Part shown: positions 9,328 to 16,136 of the stretch, in pieces
How the letters are laid out: each line of letters opens with the position of its first letter
How positions within the stretch are numbered: the first letter of the stretch is position 1
Source of the DNA: CBDDKU01 sp965230375
Lineage (GTDB): Bacteria; Bacteroidota; Bacteroidia; Flavobacteriales_D; Cryomorphaceae
NCBI GenBank assembly: GCA_965230375.1
Contig: CBDDKU010000012.1
Coordinates: 1 to 64,000, forward strand
Direction of reading: 5' to 3'
Length of the DNA: 64,000 nucleotides
Notes under the pieces: generated by a model
What the model saw: the letters and a program-made list of their open reading frames with translations, nothing else
Told to the model about the DNA's origin: nothing
The model's database searches: none
Translations under genes and position numbers: made by a program

Positions 9328-10047
9328 TTATCTTCTGCTGATGTGACTGTTGTGTTCATAGAAATAATCAAAATATCCCTTTGTTTCGATCACCACTACA
9401 CCTCCGGTCAGGTCTCCGTATTGAGCGGGAATGCCCCCTGTATGAACGGTAATTGTCTTGATCGCCGACCCGGGGATGTTTCCCATGCCACCCGTAACCT
9501 TGATTCCATCGATCAAAGTGATGGATGTTCCAGGTCGTGATGAACGCACGATAAACTGACCACTTTCATCGGTTCTCAGCTCGGGCGTCAGGCTTCCAAT
9601 CAGCCGAGCCGGAGTCTTAATCAGCGGATTGAATTTCAAATCGGCGGCTTTTACCACCATGGCGTTGGGGCGGTCTTTGTCGAAGAGCGTGATCCCTTCA
9701 ATGACTACTGGTGGAAGGGTATTGTCCATGGCCAATTCGACTTTCCCGAGCATGTAAATTTTACTGGGTGTTACTTCAATACCTTGAATGGTTCGTTCGT
9801 TGTAACCGACATATCTGAATTTGAGATCGTAGCTTCCAGGTCTGAGCGGTTTCAACTTAAAACGCCCGTCTTCATCGGTTACACCTCCAAATGTTTGTCC
9901 TCCATATTCAGTCGAGACGGTAGCGAAAGGAAGCGGTTCACCAGATTCGTAGTCAATAAGCTGTCCGTGAATTTCTCCGAATTGCTGTCCAAATGAAATG
10001 AAGGAAATAGTTGCGAGCAGACAGGTAAGGATTAGATTTCTCATCAT
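9328..10047 (-). CDS. Secreted carboxypeptidase-regulatory/TonB-plug protein without barrel
   Basis: 239 residues. Signal peptide (LILTCLLATISFISFGQ), a CarboxypepD-regulatory-like beta-sandwich (about 25-110: GEIHGQLIDYESGEPLPFATVS...), then a TonB receptor plug-like segment (about 140-225: RSSRPGTSITLIDGIKVTGG...GDLTGGVVVIETKG). It ends there with TAA, without the ~600-residue outer-membrane barrel. The sigma gene starts at the next base, so this is an operon with no lost downstream sequence in between. It may be a free-standing periplasmic signalling piece or a trimmed receptor fixed in this form. Confidence 0.8.
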   Translation of the reverse strand: MMRNLILTCLLATISFISFGQQFGEIHGQLIDYESGEPLPFATVSTEYGGQTFGGVTDEDGRFKLKPLRPGSYDLKFRYVGYNERTIQGIEVTPSKIYMLGKVELAMDNTLPPVVIEGITLFDKDRPNAMVVKAADLKFNPLIKTPARLIGSLTPELRTDESGQFIVRSSRPGTSITLIDGIKVTGGMGNIPGSAIKTITVHTGGIPAQYGDLTGGVVVIETKGYFDYFYEHNSHISRR

Positions 10048-10256
10048 TTTTTACCATAGGATGCGAGGATGAGGGGAATTCCATAAATGGGTTTGTGTTG
10101 TATTATGTATTAAGTACAAAGTATTAAGATATTGCGTGTTTCACTGATTAATATTGACCGCCATCTTTGTACCTGATACTTAATACTTGGTACATTTTTC
10201 CTTCCCTAAATCGAACGGATTAATTTAGTTCATTTGAATATCGAACACCGATCAAC

Positions 10257-10317
10257 GAACCTCGATTTGCGAAATTTTGATTTTGGTGATTTCTTCTAAA
10301 ATCGCAAATCGATGTTC
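10257..10317. repeat. Inverted repeat, 16-bp arms
   Basis: GAACCTCGATTTGCGA (10257-10272) is the reverse complement of TCGCAAATCGATGTTC (10302-10317) except for one position, with an AT-rich 29-nt spacer. As RNA or cruciform it would be a stable hairpin; it could also be a small non-autonomous repeat. Confidence 0.6.
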
Positions 10318-10434
10318 CTTGTTCTGAAATCAAAGAACTCTAGAGTGGATAACTTCAATCTCGGGAATACACTTGATCAGGTCAATATTCACCCTAAATC
10401 TTAACCAGTCTAACACCCCAAACCAACCAAGTAG

Positions 10435-10477
10435 CAACTAAGGGGCAACTAAGGGGTAACTAAGGGGTAACTAAGGG
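10435..10477. repeat. 11-bp tandem repeat, about 4 copies
   Basis: Unit YAACTAAGGGG at 10435, 10446, 10457 and 10468 (last copy one base short). The first two copies begin with C and the last two with T. No coding role is apparent. Confidence 0.85.
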
Positions 10478-10597
10478 TCAGATTCAAGGTTATATATTAA
10501 CACGTCCAATCCTGCCTATCCGTCACCGATTCGTTGACCGCAATCTTGATAATTGGTACAAGACATACCACAGACTCATTACCAATACCCTACTCTA

Positions 10598-10639
10598 CTC
10601 AATACCTTATACTCAATACCCTATACTCAATACCCTAAA
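10598..10639. repeat. 14-bp tandem repeat, 3 copies
   Basis: Unit CTCAATACCYTATA at 10598, 10612 and 10626 (last copy ends AAA). A degenerate related copy precedes it at about 10583. Confidence 0.85.
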
Positions 10640-10663
10640 CTACCTATCCTCTACCTACAGCAA

Positions 10664-10694
10664 ACAAAAAAAGAGCCCGAACGTATCCGGGCTC
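10664..10694 (-). terminator. Rho-independent terminator of the structured minus-strand RNA
   Basis: On the minus strand GAGCCCG...CGGGCTC (arms at about 10688-10694 and 10673-10679) is followed by seven T residues (10666-10672). It ends the transcript carrying the 21-codon ORF and possibly purQ read-through. Confidence 0.85.
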
Positions 10695-10699
10695 CTTCA

Positions 10700-10921
10700 A
10701 TTATGTATTCCTGCGGTCCTTGGTCTTACCAAAAACCCTTGGAAAGGGCTTCGCTTCAGAAGCGACCTCCATTGGAGGTCGGTGAAACGTAAGACTTGAC
10801 CGAGTTGGAATGGTCAGACATTACACACCTCCTTTAAATTAGTTAAACAAGACCTTTGGTAGTCATCCAAGCAAATTATGGCACTTGCCAAAGACCACCG
10901 ACTCTCTGTCGGGTTTCTGTA
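10700..10921 (-). ncRNA. Candidate structured RNA with perfect Shine-Dalgarno and anti-SD hairpin
   Basis: On the minus strand, a CCGAC-AGAGA-GTCGG hairpin (about 10896-10910) is followed by a long stem (GGTCTTTGG near 10895 with CCAAAGGTC near 10854), a perfect Shine-Dalgarno AAAGGAGGTGT (10835-10825) and four consecutive small hairpins: GACCTCC-AAT-GGAGGTC (10780-10764), CGCTTC/GAAGCG (10764-10752), CCCTT-TCC-AAGGG (10748-10736) and TTGG-TAAGA-CCAA (10732-10720). A terminator follows. The ACCTCC arm could pair either with the neighbouring GGAGGT or with the upstream Shine-Dalgarno. No known RNA family was recognised. Confidence 0.5.
10756..10821 (-). CDS. 21-residue ORF with perfect Shine-Dalgarno
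   Basis: ATG at 10821-10819 lies 6 nt after GGAGG of the Shine-Dalgarno at 10835-10827, ideal spacing. The peptide begins MSDHSNSVKSYV and ends NGGRF before TGA (10758-10756). The last codons read GGA GGT CGC TTC TGA, so an internal SD-like GGAGGT stands one codon before the codon preceding the stop, the layout used in prfB programmed +1 frameshifting. A +1 shift would add 18 residues (EAKPFPRVFGK...) up to TAA at 10703-10701, just before the terminator. Peptide family unknown. Confidence 0.5.
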   Translation of the reverse strand: MSDHSNSVKSYVSPTSNGGRF

Positions 10922-11010
10922 TAACAAGTAACGCATAAAATGGTTGAATTGCTATACCCCGAATTCGATCTTGTTCACAATACTTCGTGAAATTCTTGAA
11001 AAGCTAGTGC

Positions 11011-11709
11011 CTACTTGGCTACAGCTACAGACGCCAATATGGAATCGAAGATTTTTCGTCCATCGGTATTACGCAGCCACTCATCTGCCGCACGCTCAGG
11101 GTGTGGCATCATTCCAAACACGTTTTTGCCTTCGTTGCAAACTCCGGCAATGTTCTCCAAAGAGCCATTTGGATTGCTCTCTTTATTGAAAACCCCATCC
11201 TTGTCGCAGTAACGGAAAATAACCTGTTGGTTTTCGTTGAGCTGCTTCAGCACTTCTTGGCTGGCGTAGTAGCGCCCTTCACCGTGTGCGATTGGAATAT
11301 TCAACACCTCATCAGAATCGAGTGCTGCCGTACAAATCGTGCTGCGCGTAGCTGGCTTGAGGTAAACGTTTTTGCAAATAAACTTGTGGTTGGTGTTGTG
11401 AAGGAGTGTTCCAGGGAGTAACCCCGCTTCGCAAAGAATCTGGAAACCATTGCAAATCCCCATGGCATAACCGCCGTTGTTACAGTGCTCAATCACGCTT
11501 TCCATAATTGGAGAGAAACGTGCGATAGCTCCTGAACGGAGGTAGTCACCGTAAGAAAATCCACCGGGAACAAGCACAAAATCTACACCTTGTAGATCGG
11601 TGTCCTTGTGCCACAATCTCACTACTTCTTGTCCGAGAATAGTCTCAAACGTGTAGATCAAATCTTCATCACAGTTAGAACCTGGAAATATTACAACGCC
11701 AAACTTCAT
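11011..11709 (-). CDS. purQ: Phosphoribosylformylglycinamidine synthase, glutaminase subunit
   Basis: 232 residues, usual length for PurQ. This class I glutamine amidotransferase supplies ammonia to PurL in step 4 of purine synthesis. MKFGVVIFPGSNCDED is the typical start, VLVPGGFSYGDYLRSGAIAR holds the oxyanion strand, and the nucleophile Cys is in AMGICNGFQIL. The C-terminal MMPHPERA supplies the catalytic His and Glu. The frame runs back to TTG 11715, but ATG 11709 is standard. purL and purS are not adjacent. Confidence 0.96.
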   Translation of the reverse strand: MKFGVVIFPGSNCDEDLIYTFETILGQEVVRLWHKDTDLQGVDFVLVPGGFSYGDYLRSGAIARFSPIMESVIEHCNNGGYAMGICNGFQILCEAGLLPGTLLHNTNHKFICKNVYLKPATRSTICTAALDSDEVLNIPIAHGEGRYYASQEVLKQLNENQQVIFRYCDKDGVFNKESNPNGSLENIAGVCNEGKNVFGMMPHPERAADEWLRNTDGRKIFDSILASVAVAK

Positions 11710-11732
11710 TTTCAAATGGATTTATTGCGCTG

Positions 11733-11740
11733 CAAAGATA
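11733..11740 (-). promoter_or_regulatory. Putative -7 element (TATCTTTG) for purQ
   Basis: TATCTTTG on the minus strand fits TANNTTTG and lies 23 bp before the purQ ATG. No clear TTG -33 element. Confidence 0.45.
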
Positions 11741-11764
11741 CCCTTTTTGGCCGGAAAAACGAGT

Positions 11765-12760
11765 TCAGAAAACAGAACCAAAAACGGGACTGGCCAAGGC
11801 AGCCACTAACCAAACGTAGAAGAGTATTGAAGCCCAAAATCGCTTTGAGTTCACGACAAAAAACTCACCCATGGCCACTGAGAACGGCAGGGCTAGAAGA
11901 GCAACGGGAAAAAGTTTTTCAGCTTCTAATCCAATGGCGTAAAAGAACGTGGCGATCAGGAGTACCGCCGTCCAAATAAAAATTTTCTTTGAGTTCTTGA
12001 GATGAACAGTCGAAGTGCTCATCACCGATAAGATCTTAAACACGCCTAGAACAAACATGAGCACCGTTAAAACCGTAAGCGTCCATTCCCAAAACTTCCA
12101 AGTGGCTACTTCCACGCTCCATACTTCAGAACCGCGAGTAATGTAATCGTCCCACGGAATTTGATAGTCGAATAGAAAGATGACCGCGAAGAGGTAGATA
12201 CATGGAGTAATTAAACCAGCAAGCGGCACCATCCATTCGCGCAATTCGAAGCTGCGCAGCAGGGCTGGAGCAATCCAAAGTACTGGCGCAAGCAACAGGA
12301 GTGGCGGATAGAAAAGGACAGCAAGAGCTATGAACAATCCCGCATCGTAAAGCGGCGAAATGGCACGCTGGGCTCTAAACAAGGTGAGAAGTCGTCGCAA
12401 GGCGAGTAAGAGGAAAAGCAGCCCTGTAGAAAACGGGTTAAAATACCAGCCTTCGAGATCAAATCCCACCATTAGGATGTAGAGAAGCGCCGGAAAATAG
12501 TTCTCTTTCGAGTTGAAATTATGCCCATTTGAAATGGCGTTGATCAGGACAGCCGAGCCGAAATGAACGAGAGATCCAATGGCCAAAAGTCCGATTTTGG
12601 AAGGAGCCAAAAACCCATAAACCCATTGATACACAGGTCCGCCAACCACATCGTGCACAGGCGCCGAAAAGAAGAAGGCCAAGATGGCGAAAGCCAGCAC
12701 TGGCAGGGCCAAGAAGCCCAAAACAAACGAGCGATTTGATCCGTAAAGTCCAAAGATCAT
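11765..12760 (-). CDS. DUF6427-like polytopic membrane protein
   Basis: 331 residues with about 8-10 hydrophobic helices (e.g. FVLGFLALPVLAFAILAFFF, LIAIAVLFYPPLLLLAPVLW-like stretches) and a long periplasmic or cytoplasmic loop near 40-75. I recognise it as the Flavobacteriia family DUF6427 by its start (MIFGLYGSNRSF), a central FELREWM and its place beside a small DUF6341-like gene and purD, a linkage I recall from flavobacterial genomes. Function unknown. It is divergent from the DUF6341-like gene. Confidence 0.75.
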   Translation of the reverse strand: MIFGLYGSNRSFVLGFLALPVLAFAILAFFFSAPVHDVVGGPVYQWVYGFLAPSKIGLLAIGSLVHFGSAVLINAISNGHNFNSKENYFPALLYILMVGFDLEGWYFNPFSTGLLFLLLALRRLLTLFRAQRAISPLYDAGLFIALAVLFYPPLLLLAPVLWIAPALLRSFELREWMVPLAGLITPCIYLFAVIFLFDYQIPWDDYITRGSEVWSVEVATWKFWEWTLTVLTVLMFVLGVFKILSVMSTSTVHLKNSKKIFIWTAVLLIATFFYAIGLEAEKLFPVALLALPFSVAMGEFFVVNSKRFWASILFYVWLVAALASPVFGSVF

Positions 12761-12780
12761 AGCTGGCTAAGATAAGGCTT

Positions 12781-12809
12781 TTGTGATCTTGAATTTATCA
12801 GTACTTTTG
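12781..12809 (+). promoter_or_regulatory. Bacteroidota promoter (TTG-N18-TACTTTTG)
   Basis: -33 TTG at 12781-12783 and -7 TACTTTTG at 12802-12809 with an 18-nt spacer match TTG-N19-TANNTTTG well. Predicted transcription start is about 12 bp before the ATG at 12828. Confidence 0.7.
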
Positions 12810-12827
12810 GCGTGGAAAATTTCAATT

Positions 12828-13022
12828 ATGGAGTACATCGTAGGACCTATCGCAGCATTGATCAAGTGGACATTTGACAATATTCTCGTTCCAATCGGGG
12901 AGCTTCCTGCTTTTATGAACCCAAACAATATCTTTATTGTTCTCGGTTTCGTTGGTCTCTTCTACTGGCTTAATTTGCAAGGCAAATACAACAAGAAAGC
13001 CAAGTCTGAAGGTATCAAGTAA
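12828..13022 (+). CDS. Small DUF6341-like membrane protein
   Basis: 64 residues from ATG 12828; the longer frame from 12783 runs through the promoter and is rejected. One to two hydrophobic segments (IVGPIAALIKWTFDNILVPIG and NIFIVLGFVGLFYWL), then a basic tail (KYNKKAKSEGIK). The size, sequence style and place beside DUF6427 and purD match the Flavobacteriia DUF6341 family. Probably an inner-membrane protein; function unknown. Confidence 0.7.
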   Translation: MEYIVGPIAALIKWTFDNILVPIGELPAFMNPNNIFIVLGFVGLFYWLNLQGKYNKKAKSEGIK

Positions 13023-13025
13023 GAC

Positions 13026-14300
13026 TTACATCAAGTCCTTCCCAATATCTCTTCTTACATAACTTCCTTCGAAGTTGATCTGATCTACGGCCTTGTATGA
13101 GTTATTCAAGGCTTCTTGGATTGATCCGCCCATACCGGTACAGGCAATCACGCGCCCACCGGAAGTCACCAATTCAGCGCCATCCATTTTAGTACCTGCG
13201 TGGAATACGGTAGCGTCAGCTATTCCTTCCGCTCCTGCTATGACTTTGCCTTTCGGATATGAGCCTGGATATCCACCCGAAACCATCATCACAGTTGTAG
13301 CAAAATCCGACTTGAAATTCACTGACTTTCCTGCCAGCTCGCCTTTTGCTGCGGCTGCGAGCGTCTCGAGAAAATTCCCTTCGATGCGCGGCATCACCAC
13401 TTCGGTTTCCGGGTCTCCCATGCGCACGTTGTACTCGATCACAAAAGGCTCATCGCCAACTTTGATCAAACCAAAAAAGATAAACCCGGTGTAAGGAATA
13501 CCATCTTTCTTCAAGCCTTCAACCGTAGGGCGAACTACCTTGTCTTCGATTTTGGCCATAAAGGCATCGTCAGCAAATGGCACAGGGCTCACAGCTCCCA
13601 TTCCACCTGTATTCAAACCCGTATCGCCTTCGCCAATGCGCTTGTAATCCTTGGCATTTGGAAGAAGTACGTAGTCTTTTCCATCCGTCAATGCAAAAAC
13701 CGAAAGTTCAATCCCATCGAGAAAAGCTTCGATTACGACGCGCTGTGATGCTTCACCGAATTTGGCGTTTGCCAACATATCTTCGATCTCCTTTTCGGCT
13801 TCTTCTAAATTGTCGAGAATGAGCACTCCTTTACCTGCAGCCAAGCCATCGGCTTTCAGCACGTAAGGCGCATCAATCGAACGCAAATACGCTTTTGCTT
13901 CGGCGAGTGTCTCCTTCGTAAATGTCTTGTAAGCCGCTGTAGGAATGCCGTGACGTGCCATAAAAGCCTTGGCGTAATCCTTGCTTCCTTCCAGCTCCGC
14001 TCCTTCTTTTCCAGGGCCGATGATTCCCACGCCAGAAAGCGTTGAGTGATTGGCAAAATAATCGGCTATTCCTGCAACAAGGGGTGCTTCAGGGCCAACA
14101 ACGATCAGGTCGATGGATAGCTCAGCCACTTTTGCTGCCACCGCTTCAAAGTCTTCTGGATTCAAAGCCAGATTGGTTCCAACTTGAGCTGTTCCAGGGT
14201 TTCCAGGAGCGATATACAAATTGCTACAAGAAGGGTCTTGTGCGATTTTCCAACTAAGTGCGTGCTCTCTTCCACCGGAGCCTAATACCAATACATTCAT
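13026..14300 (-). CDS. purD: Phosphoribosylamine-glycine ligase (GAR synthetase)
   Basis: 424 residues, standard for PurD, which joins phosphoribosylamine and glycine using ATP in purine synthesis. The N-terminal domain starts MNVLVLGSGGREHALSWK. The ATP-grasp region shows APYVLKADGLAAGKGVLI and the metal/phosphate segment NVRMGDPETEVVMPRI. It is convergent with the small membrane protein gene (3-bp gap), and purQ is nearby on the same strand but not contiguous. Confidence 0.96.
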   Translation of the reverse strand: MNVLVLGSGGREHALSWKIAQDPSCSNLYIAPGNPGTAQVGTNLALNPEDFEAVAAKVAELSIDLIVVGPEAPLVAGIADYFANHSTLSGVGIIGPGKEGAELEGSKDYAKAFMARHGIPTAAYKTFTKETLAEAKAYLRSIDAPYVLKADGLAAGKGVLILDNLEEAEKEIEDMLANAKFGEASQRVVIEAFLDGIELSVFALTDGKDYVLLPNAKDYKRIGEGDTGLNTGGMGAVSPVPFADDAFMAKIEDKVVRPTVEGLKKDGIPYTGFIFFGLIKVGDEPFVIEYNVRMGDPETEVVMPRIEGNFLETLAAAAKGELAGKSVNFKSDFATTVMMVSGGYPGSYPKGKVIAGAEGIADATVFHAGTKMDGAELVTSGGRVIACTGMGGSIQEALNNSYKAVDQINFEGSYVRRDIGKDLM

Positions 14301-14341
14301 GGGACTGTGATTTGCGGATGCAAAGAAAATGAATTGAAGAC

Positions 14342-14370
14342 AAAAAAAGGGGAATCCCGAAAGATTCCCC
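14342..14370 (-). terminator. Rho-independent terminator of the redoxin gene
   Basis: GGGGAATC (14349-14356) pairs with GATTCCCC (14363-14370). On the minus strand the stem is followed by seven T residues (14348-14342). Confidence 0.85.
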
Positions 14371-14393
14371 TTGAAATGCGTTTCACAAACGGC

Positions 14394-15044
14394 TTAGCTT
14401 ACACGCTTAATGCTGCATCCAAGCTGGCGCGTACTGTTCGGCTTTGGCTTCTTACCATTCACATGCGCGTCGATCGCATTCTGAAGGTAAGGCTCTTTTA
14501 CCGAGTCAGCAGAATCAACGCTATCGTCGATTGCTCCTTTGTAAATAAGCTTCATGTCGGCGTCGAACATAAACACGTGTGGCGTAGTCAATGCACCGAA
14601 TGCATCAGCTAGAACGTGGTTCTCATCGAGTACGTAGTATCCTTTGAGACCTTGTTCTTTGTAACGCGCTTGCATGTCTTCCATACCATCGCCTTTTGTA
14701 CGTTTCGCTTCATTTGAGTTTACGAGTACCATCCCCATATTGGCTTTGGTAGCCATATCGGCAATGCTCGGGTAGCGGCCTTCCCATCCTTCAGACTTCG
14801 TACCGTTACCAACAACAAATGGACAAGTATTGCAGCTAAAAATGACGATCAGACCGTTTTCCTTGGCCGCATCGTTTAAGCTGATTTCCTTTTTGGAAAC
14901 ATCCATCATTTTCAAATCAGCTTTCGGCGCTGATTTTCCTATTTCTAATGGCTCAGGAGAAACTGCCGTAAAAGCAACCATTCCACCCAAAAGAGCCAGG
15001 ACACCAAGGCCCAAAATCCATTTTTCCATAACAAGTTTTTTCAT
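14394..15044 (-). CDS. Exported thioredoxin-like/redoxin (AhpC-TSA family) protein
   Basis: 216 residues. The N-terminal hydrophobic helix (WILGLGVLALLGGMVAFTAV, about 9-28) is a signal anchor or signal peptide. The thioredoxin fold follows, with redox motif CNTC (Cys 71 and 74, in FSCNTCPFVVGNG) and the cis-Pro loop ALTTPHVFMFD. This type of protein occurs widely in Bacteroidota and probably handles thiols or peroxide in the periplasm. Substrate unknown. ATG 15044 is used; M6 is a possible alternative. Confidence 0.82.
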   Translation of the reverse strand: MKKLVMEKWILGLGVLALLGGMVAFTAVSPEPLEIGKSAPKADLKMMDVSKKEISLNDAAKENGLIVIFSCNTCPFVVGNGTKSEGWEGRYPSIADMATKANMGMVLVNSNEAKRTKGDGMEDMQARYKEQGLKGYYVLDENHVLADAFGALTTPHVFMFDADMKLIYKGAIDDSVDSADSVKEPYLQNAIDAHVNGKKPKPNSTRQLGCSIKRVS

Positions 15045-15098
15045 GCATTTAAAATTAACACCAAGAACCTCTGGAAGGTTCCAAAGAATGTTAAATCA

Positions 15099-15515
15099 CT
15101 ATGAACAATACTCTTCGTAAGCCATCTTCAGGTTCTCAGCGATCATCTCAGCTGGTCGACCTTCAATGTGGTGGCGCTCTACAAAGTGAACGAGCTTTCC
15201 GTCTTTAAACAAGGCCACAGAAGGAGATGAAGGTGGGTAAGGCAAAAAGTACTGACGTGCGCGATCCGTTGCTTCGCGATCTACTCCGGCAAAAACCGTT
15301 GTCAGATTGTCTGGCTTCACAGCTGAGTCGAGTGAAAGCTTGACGCCTGGGCGAAGAGCACCGGCTGCACAACCACAAACAGAATTCACAACCACAAGCG
15401 TGGTTCCTTCTTCCTTGTTGAGCAATTCGTCTACTTGTTCTGGTGTATGTAGTTCGTTGAATCCCACTGAAGTCAAATCTTCCTTCATGGGAGCTACTAG
15501 TTCTGGAGGATACAT
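15099..15515 (-). CDS. BrxA/BrxB-type bacilliredoxin
   Basis: 138 residues. MYPPELVAPMKEDLTSVGF is the classic start of the YphP/YqiW (BrxA/BrxB) family, and the CGC motif at residues 47-49 (VNSVCGCAAGALRP) is the redox centre. In Firmicutes these enzymes remove bacillithiol from proteins; the thiol partner here is not known. Same strand as the redoxin gene downstream (54 bp), so the two may form a thiol-redox unit. Confidence 0.9.
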   Translation of the reverse strand: MYPPELVAPMKEDLTSVGFNELHTPEQVDELLNKEEGTTLVVVNSVCGCAAGALRPGVKLSLDSAVKPDNLTTVFAGVDREATDRARQYFLPYPPSSPSVALFKDGKLVHFVERHHIEGRPAEMIAENLKMAYEEYCS

Positions 15516-15596
15516 ATTCTTTTCAAATTTTCGGTAAAGTTACGAAGTCGGTGTAATCTCACAGATCGAAATGCACATGTGTCGTATAAACAACGT

Positions 15597-16052
15597 CTAT
15601 CCGTTTTTCCGCTTTTCTCTGAAAAAGTCTTGAAGAAGTGTTGCAGCCTCAGCTTCCATAATTCCGCCCACCACTTCGGTTTTTGGGTGAAGGACTTTGG
15701 CATCGAGTGTTGAAAACCCTTTTCGAGCATCATATGCTCCAAAAACAAGGCGCTTTACTTGCGACCAAGCCAGCGCTCCACCACACATTAGGCAGGGCTC
15801 TAGGGTAACGTAGAGGGTGCATTGGTTCAAGTATTTACCACCAATGTGGTTTGCCGCTGCTGTGATTGCCTGCATCTCGGCATGAGCCGTAACATCGTTG
15901 AGCCGCTCGGTGTAATTGTGAGCACGAGCGATGATCACACCATCAAAAACGACCACGCACCCAACGGGAACTTCATCGGCATCATACGCCAATTGCGCTT
16001 CGCGAAGTGCCTGCTTCATAAAGAACTCATCCGACGGCGGGGCTATTTCCAT
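15597..16052 (-). CDS. tadA: tRNA-specific adenosine deaminase
   Basis: 151 residues. It converts A34 to inosine in the tRNA-Arg(ACG) wobble position. Zinc/catalytic motifs are HAEM (His 57, Glu 59) and PCLMCGGAL (Cys 87 and 90), with the family-typical N-terminus FMKQALREAQLAYDADEVPVG. Length and motifs separate TadA from other deaminases. A TATATTTG -7-like element ends only 4 bp upstream of ATG, so the mRNA could be nearly leaderless. Confidence 0.93.
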   Translation of the reverse strand: MEIAPPSDEFFMKQALREAQLAYDADEVPVGCVVVFDGVIIARAHNYTERLNDVTAHAEMQAITAAANHIGGKYLNQCTLYVTLEPCLMCGGALAWSQVKRLVFGAYDARKGFSTLDAKVLHPKTEVVGGIMEAEAATLLQDFFREKRKNG

Positions 16053-16110
16053 GTGGCAAATATATGGAGATGAAATCGAAGAAAAGGGTGGAATTGGAAA
16101 GTCAAAATCC

Positions 16111-16118
16111 TAACTTTG
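16111..16118 (+). promoter_or_regulatory. Putative -7 element (TAACTTTG) for aspS
   Basis: TAACTTTG fits TANNTTTG and ends 18 bp before the aspS ATG. The nearest upstream TTG (16094) is only 14 nt away. Confidence 0.5.
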
Positions 16119-16136
16119 GCGCTCAATTTTACAAGC

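Larger units (their letters stand above)
10048..10671. other. Repeat-rich non-coding region
   Basis: No credible gene in about 620 bases. It contains TA-rich mirrored stretches built on AAGTATTAAGTA (about 10108-10195), a long inverted repeat (10257-10317), an 11-bp tandem repeat (10435-10477) and a 14-bp tandem repeat (10598-10639). The plus-strand frame starting at 10553 is low-complexity and is not taken as a gene. Confidence 0.6.

Noticed and set aside
10435..10639. CRISPR-like repeat array
   Set aside because: Units of 11 and 14 bp are contiguous without spacers and no cas gene is near.
10756..10758. Selenocysteine at the TGA of the 21-codon ORF
   Set aside because: No SECIS-like loop or selenoprotein similarity; the zero-frame extension is only ten residues.
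10553..10792. 79-codon plus-strand ORF over the tandem repeat and terminator
   Set aside because: Composition follows the 14-bp repeat, it crosses a minus-strand terminator and it has no start signal.
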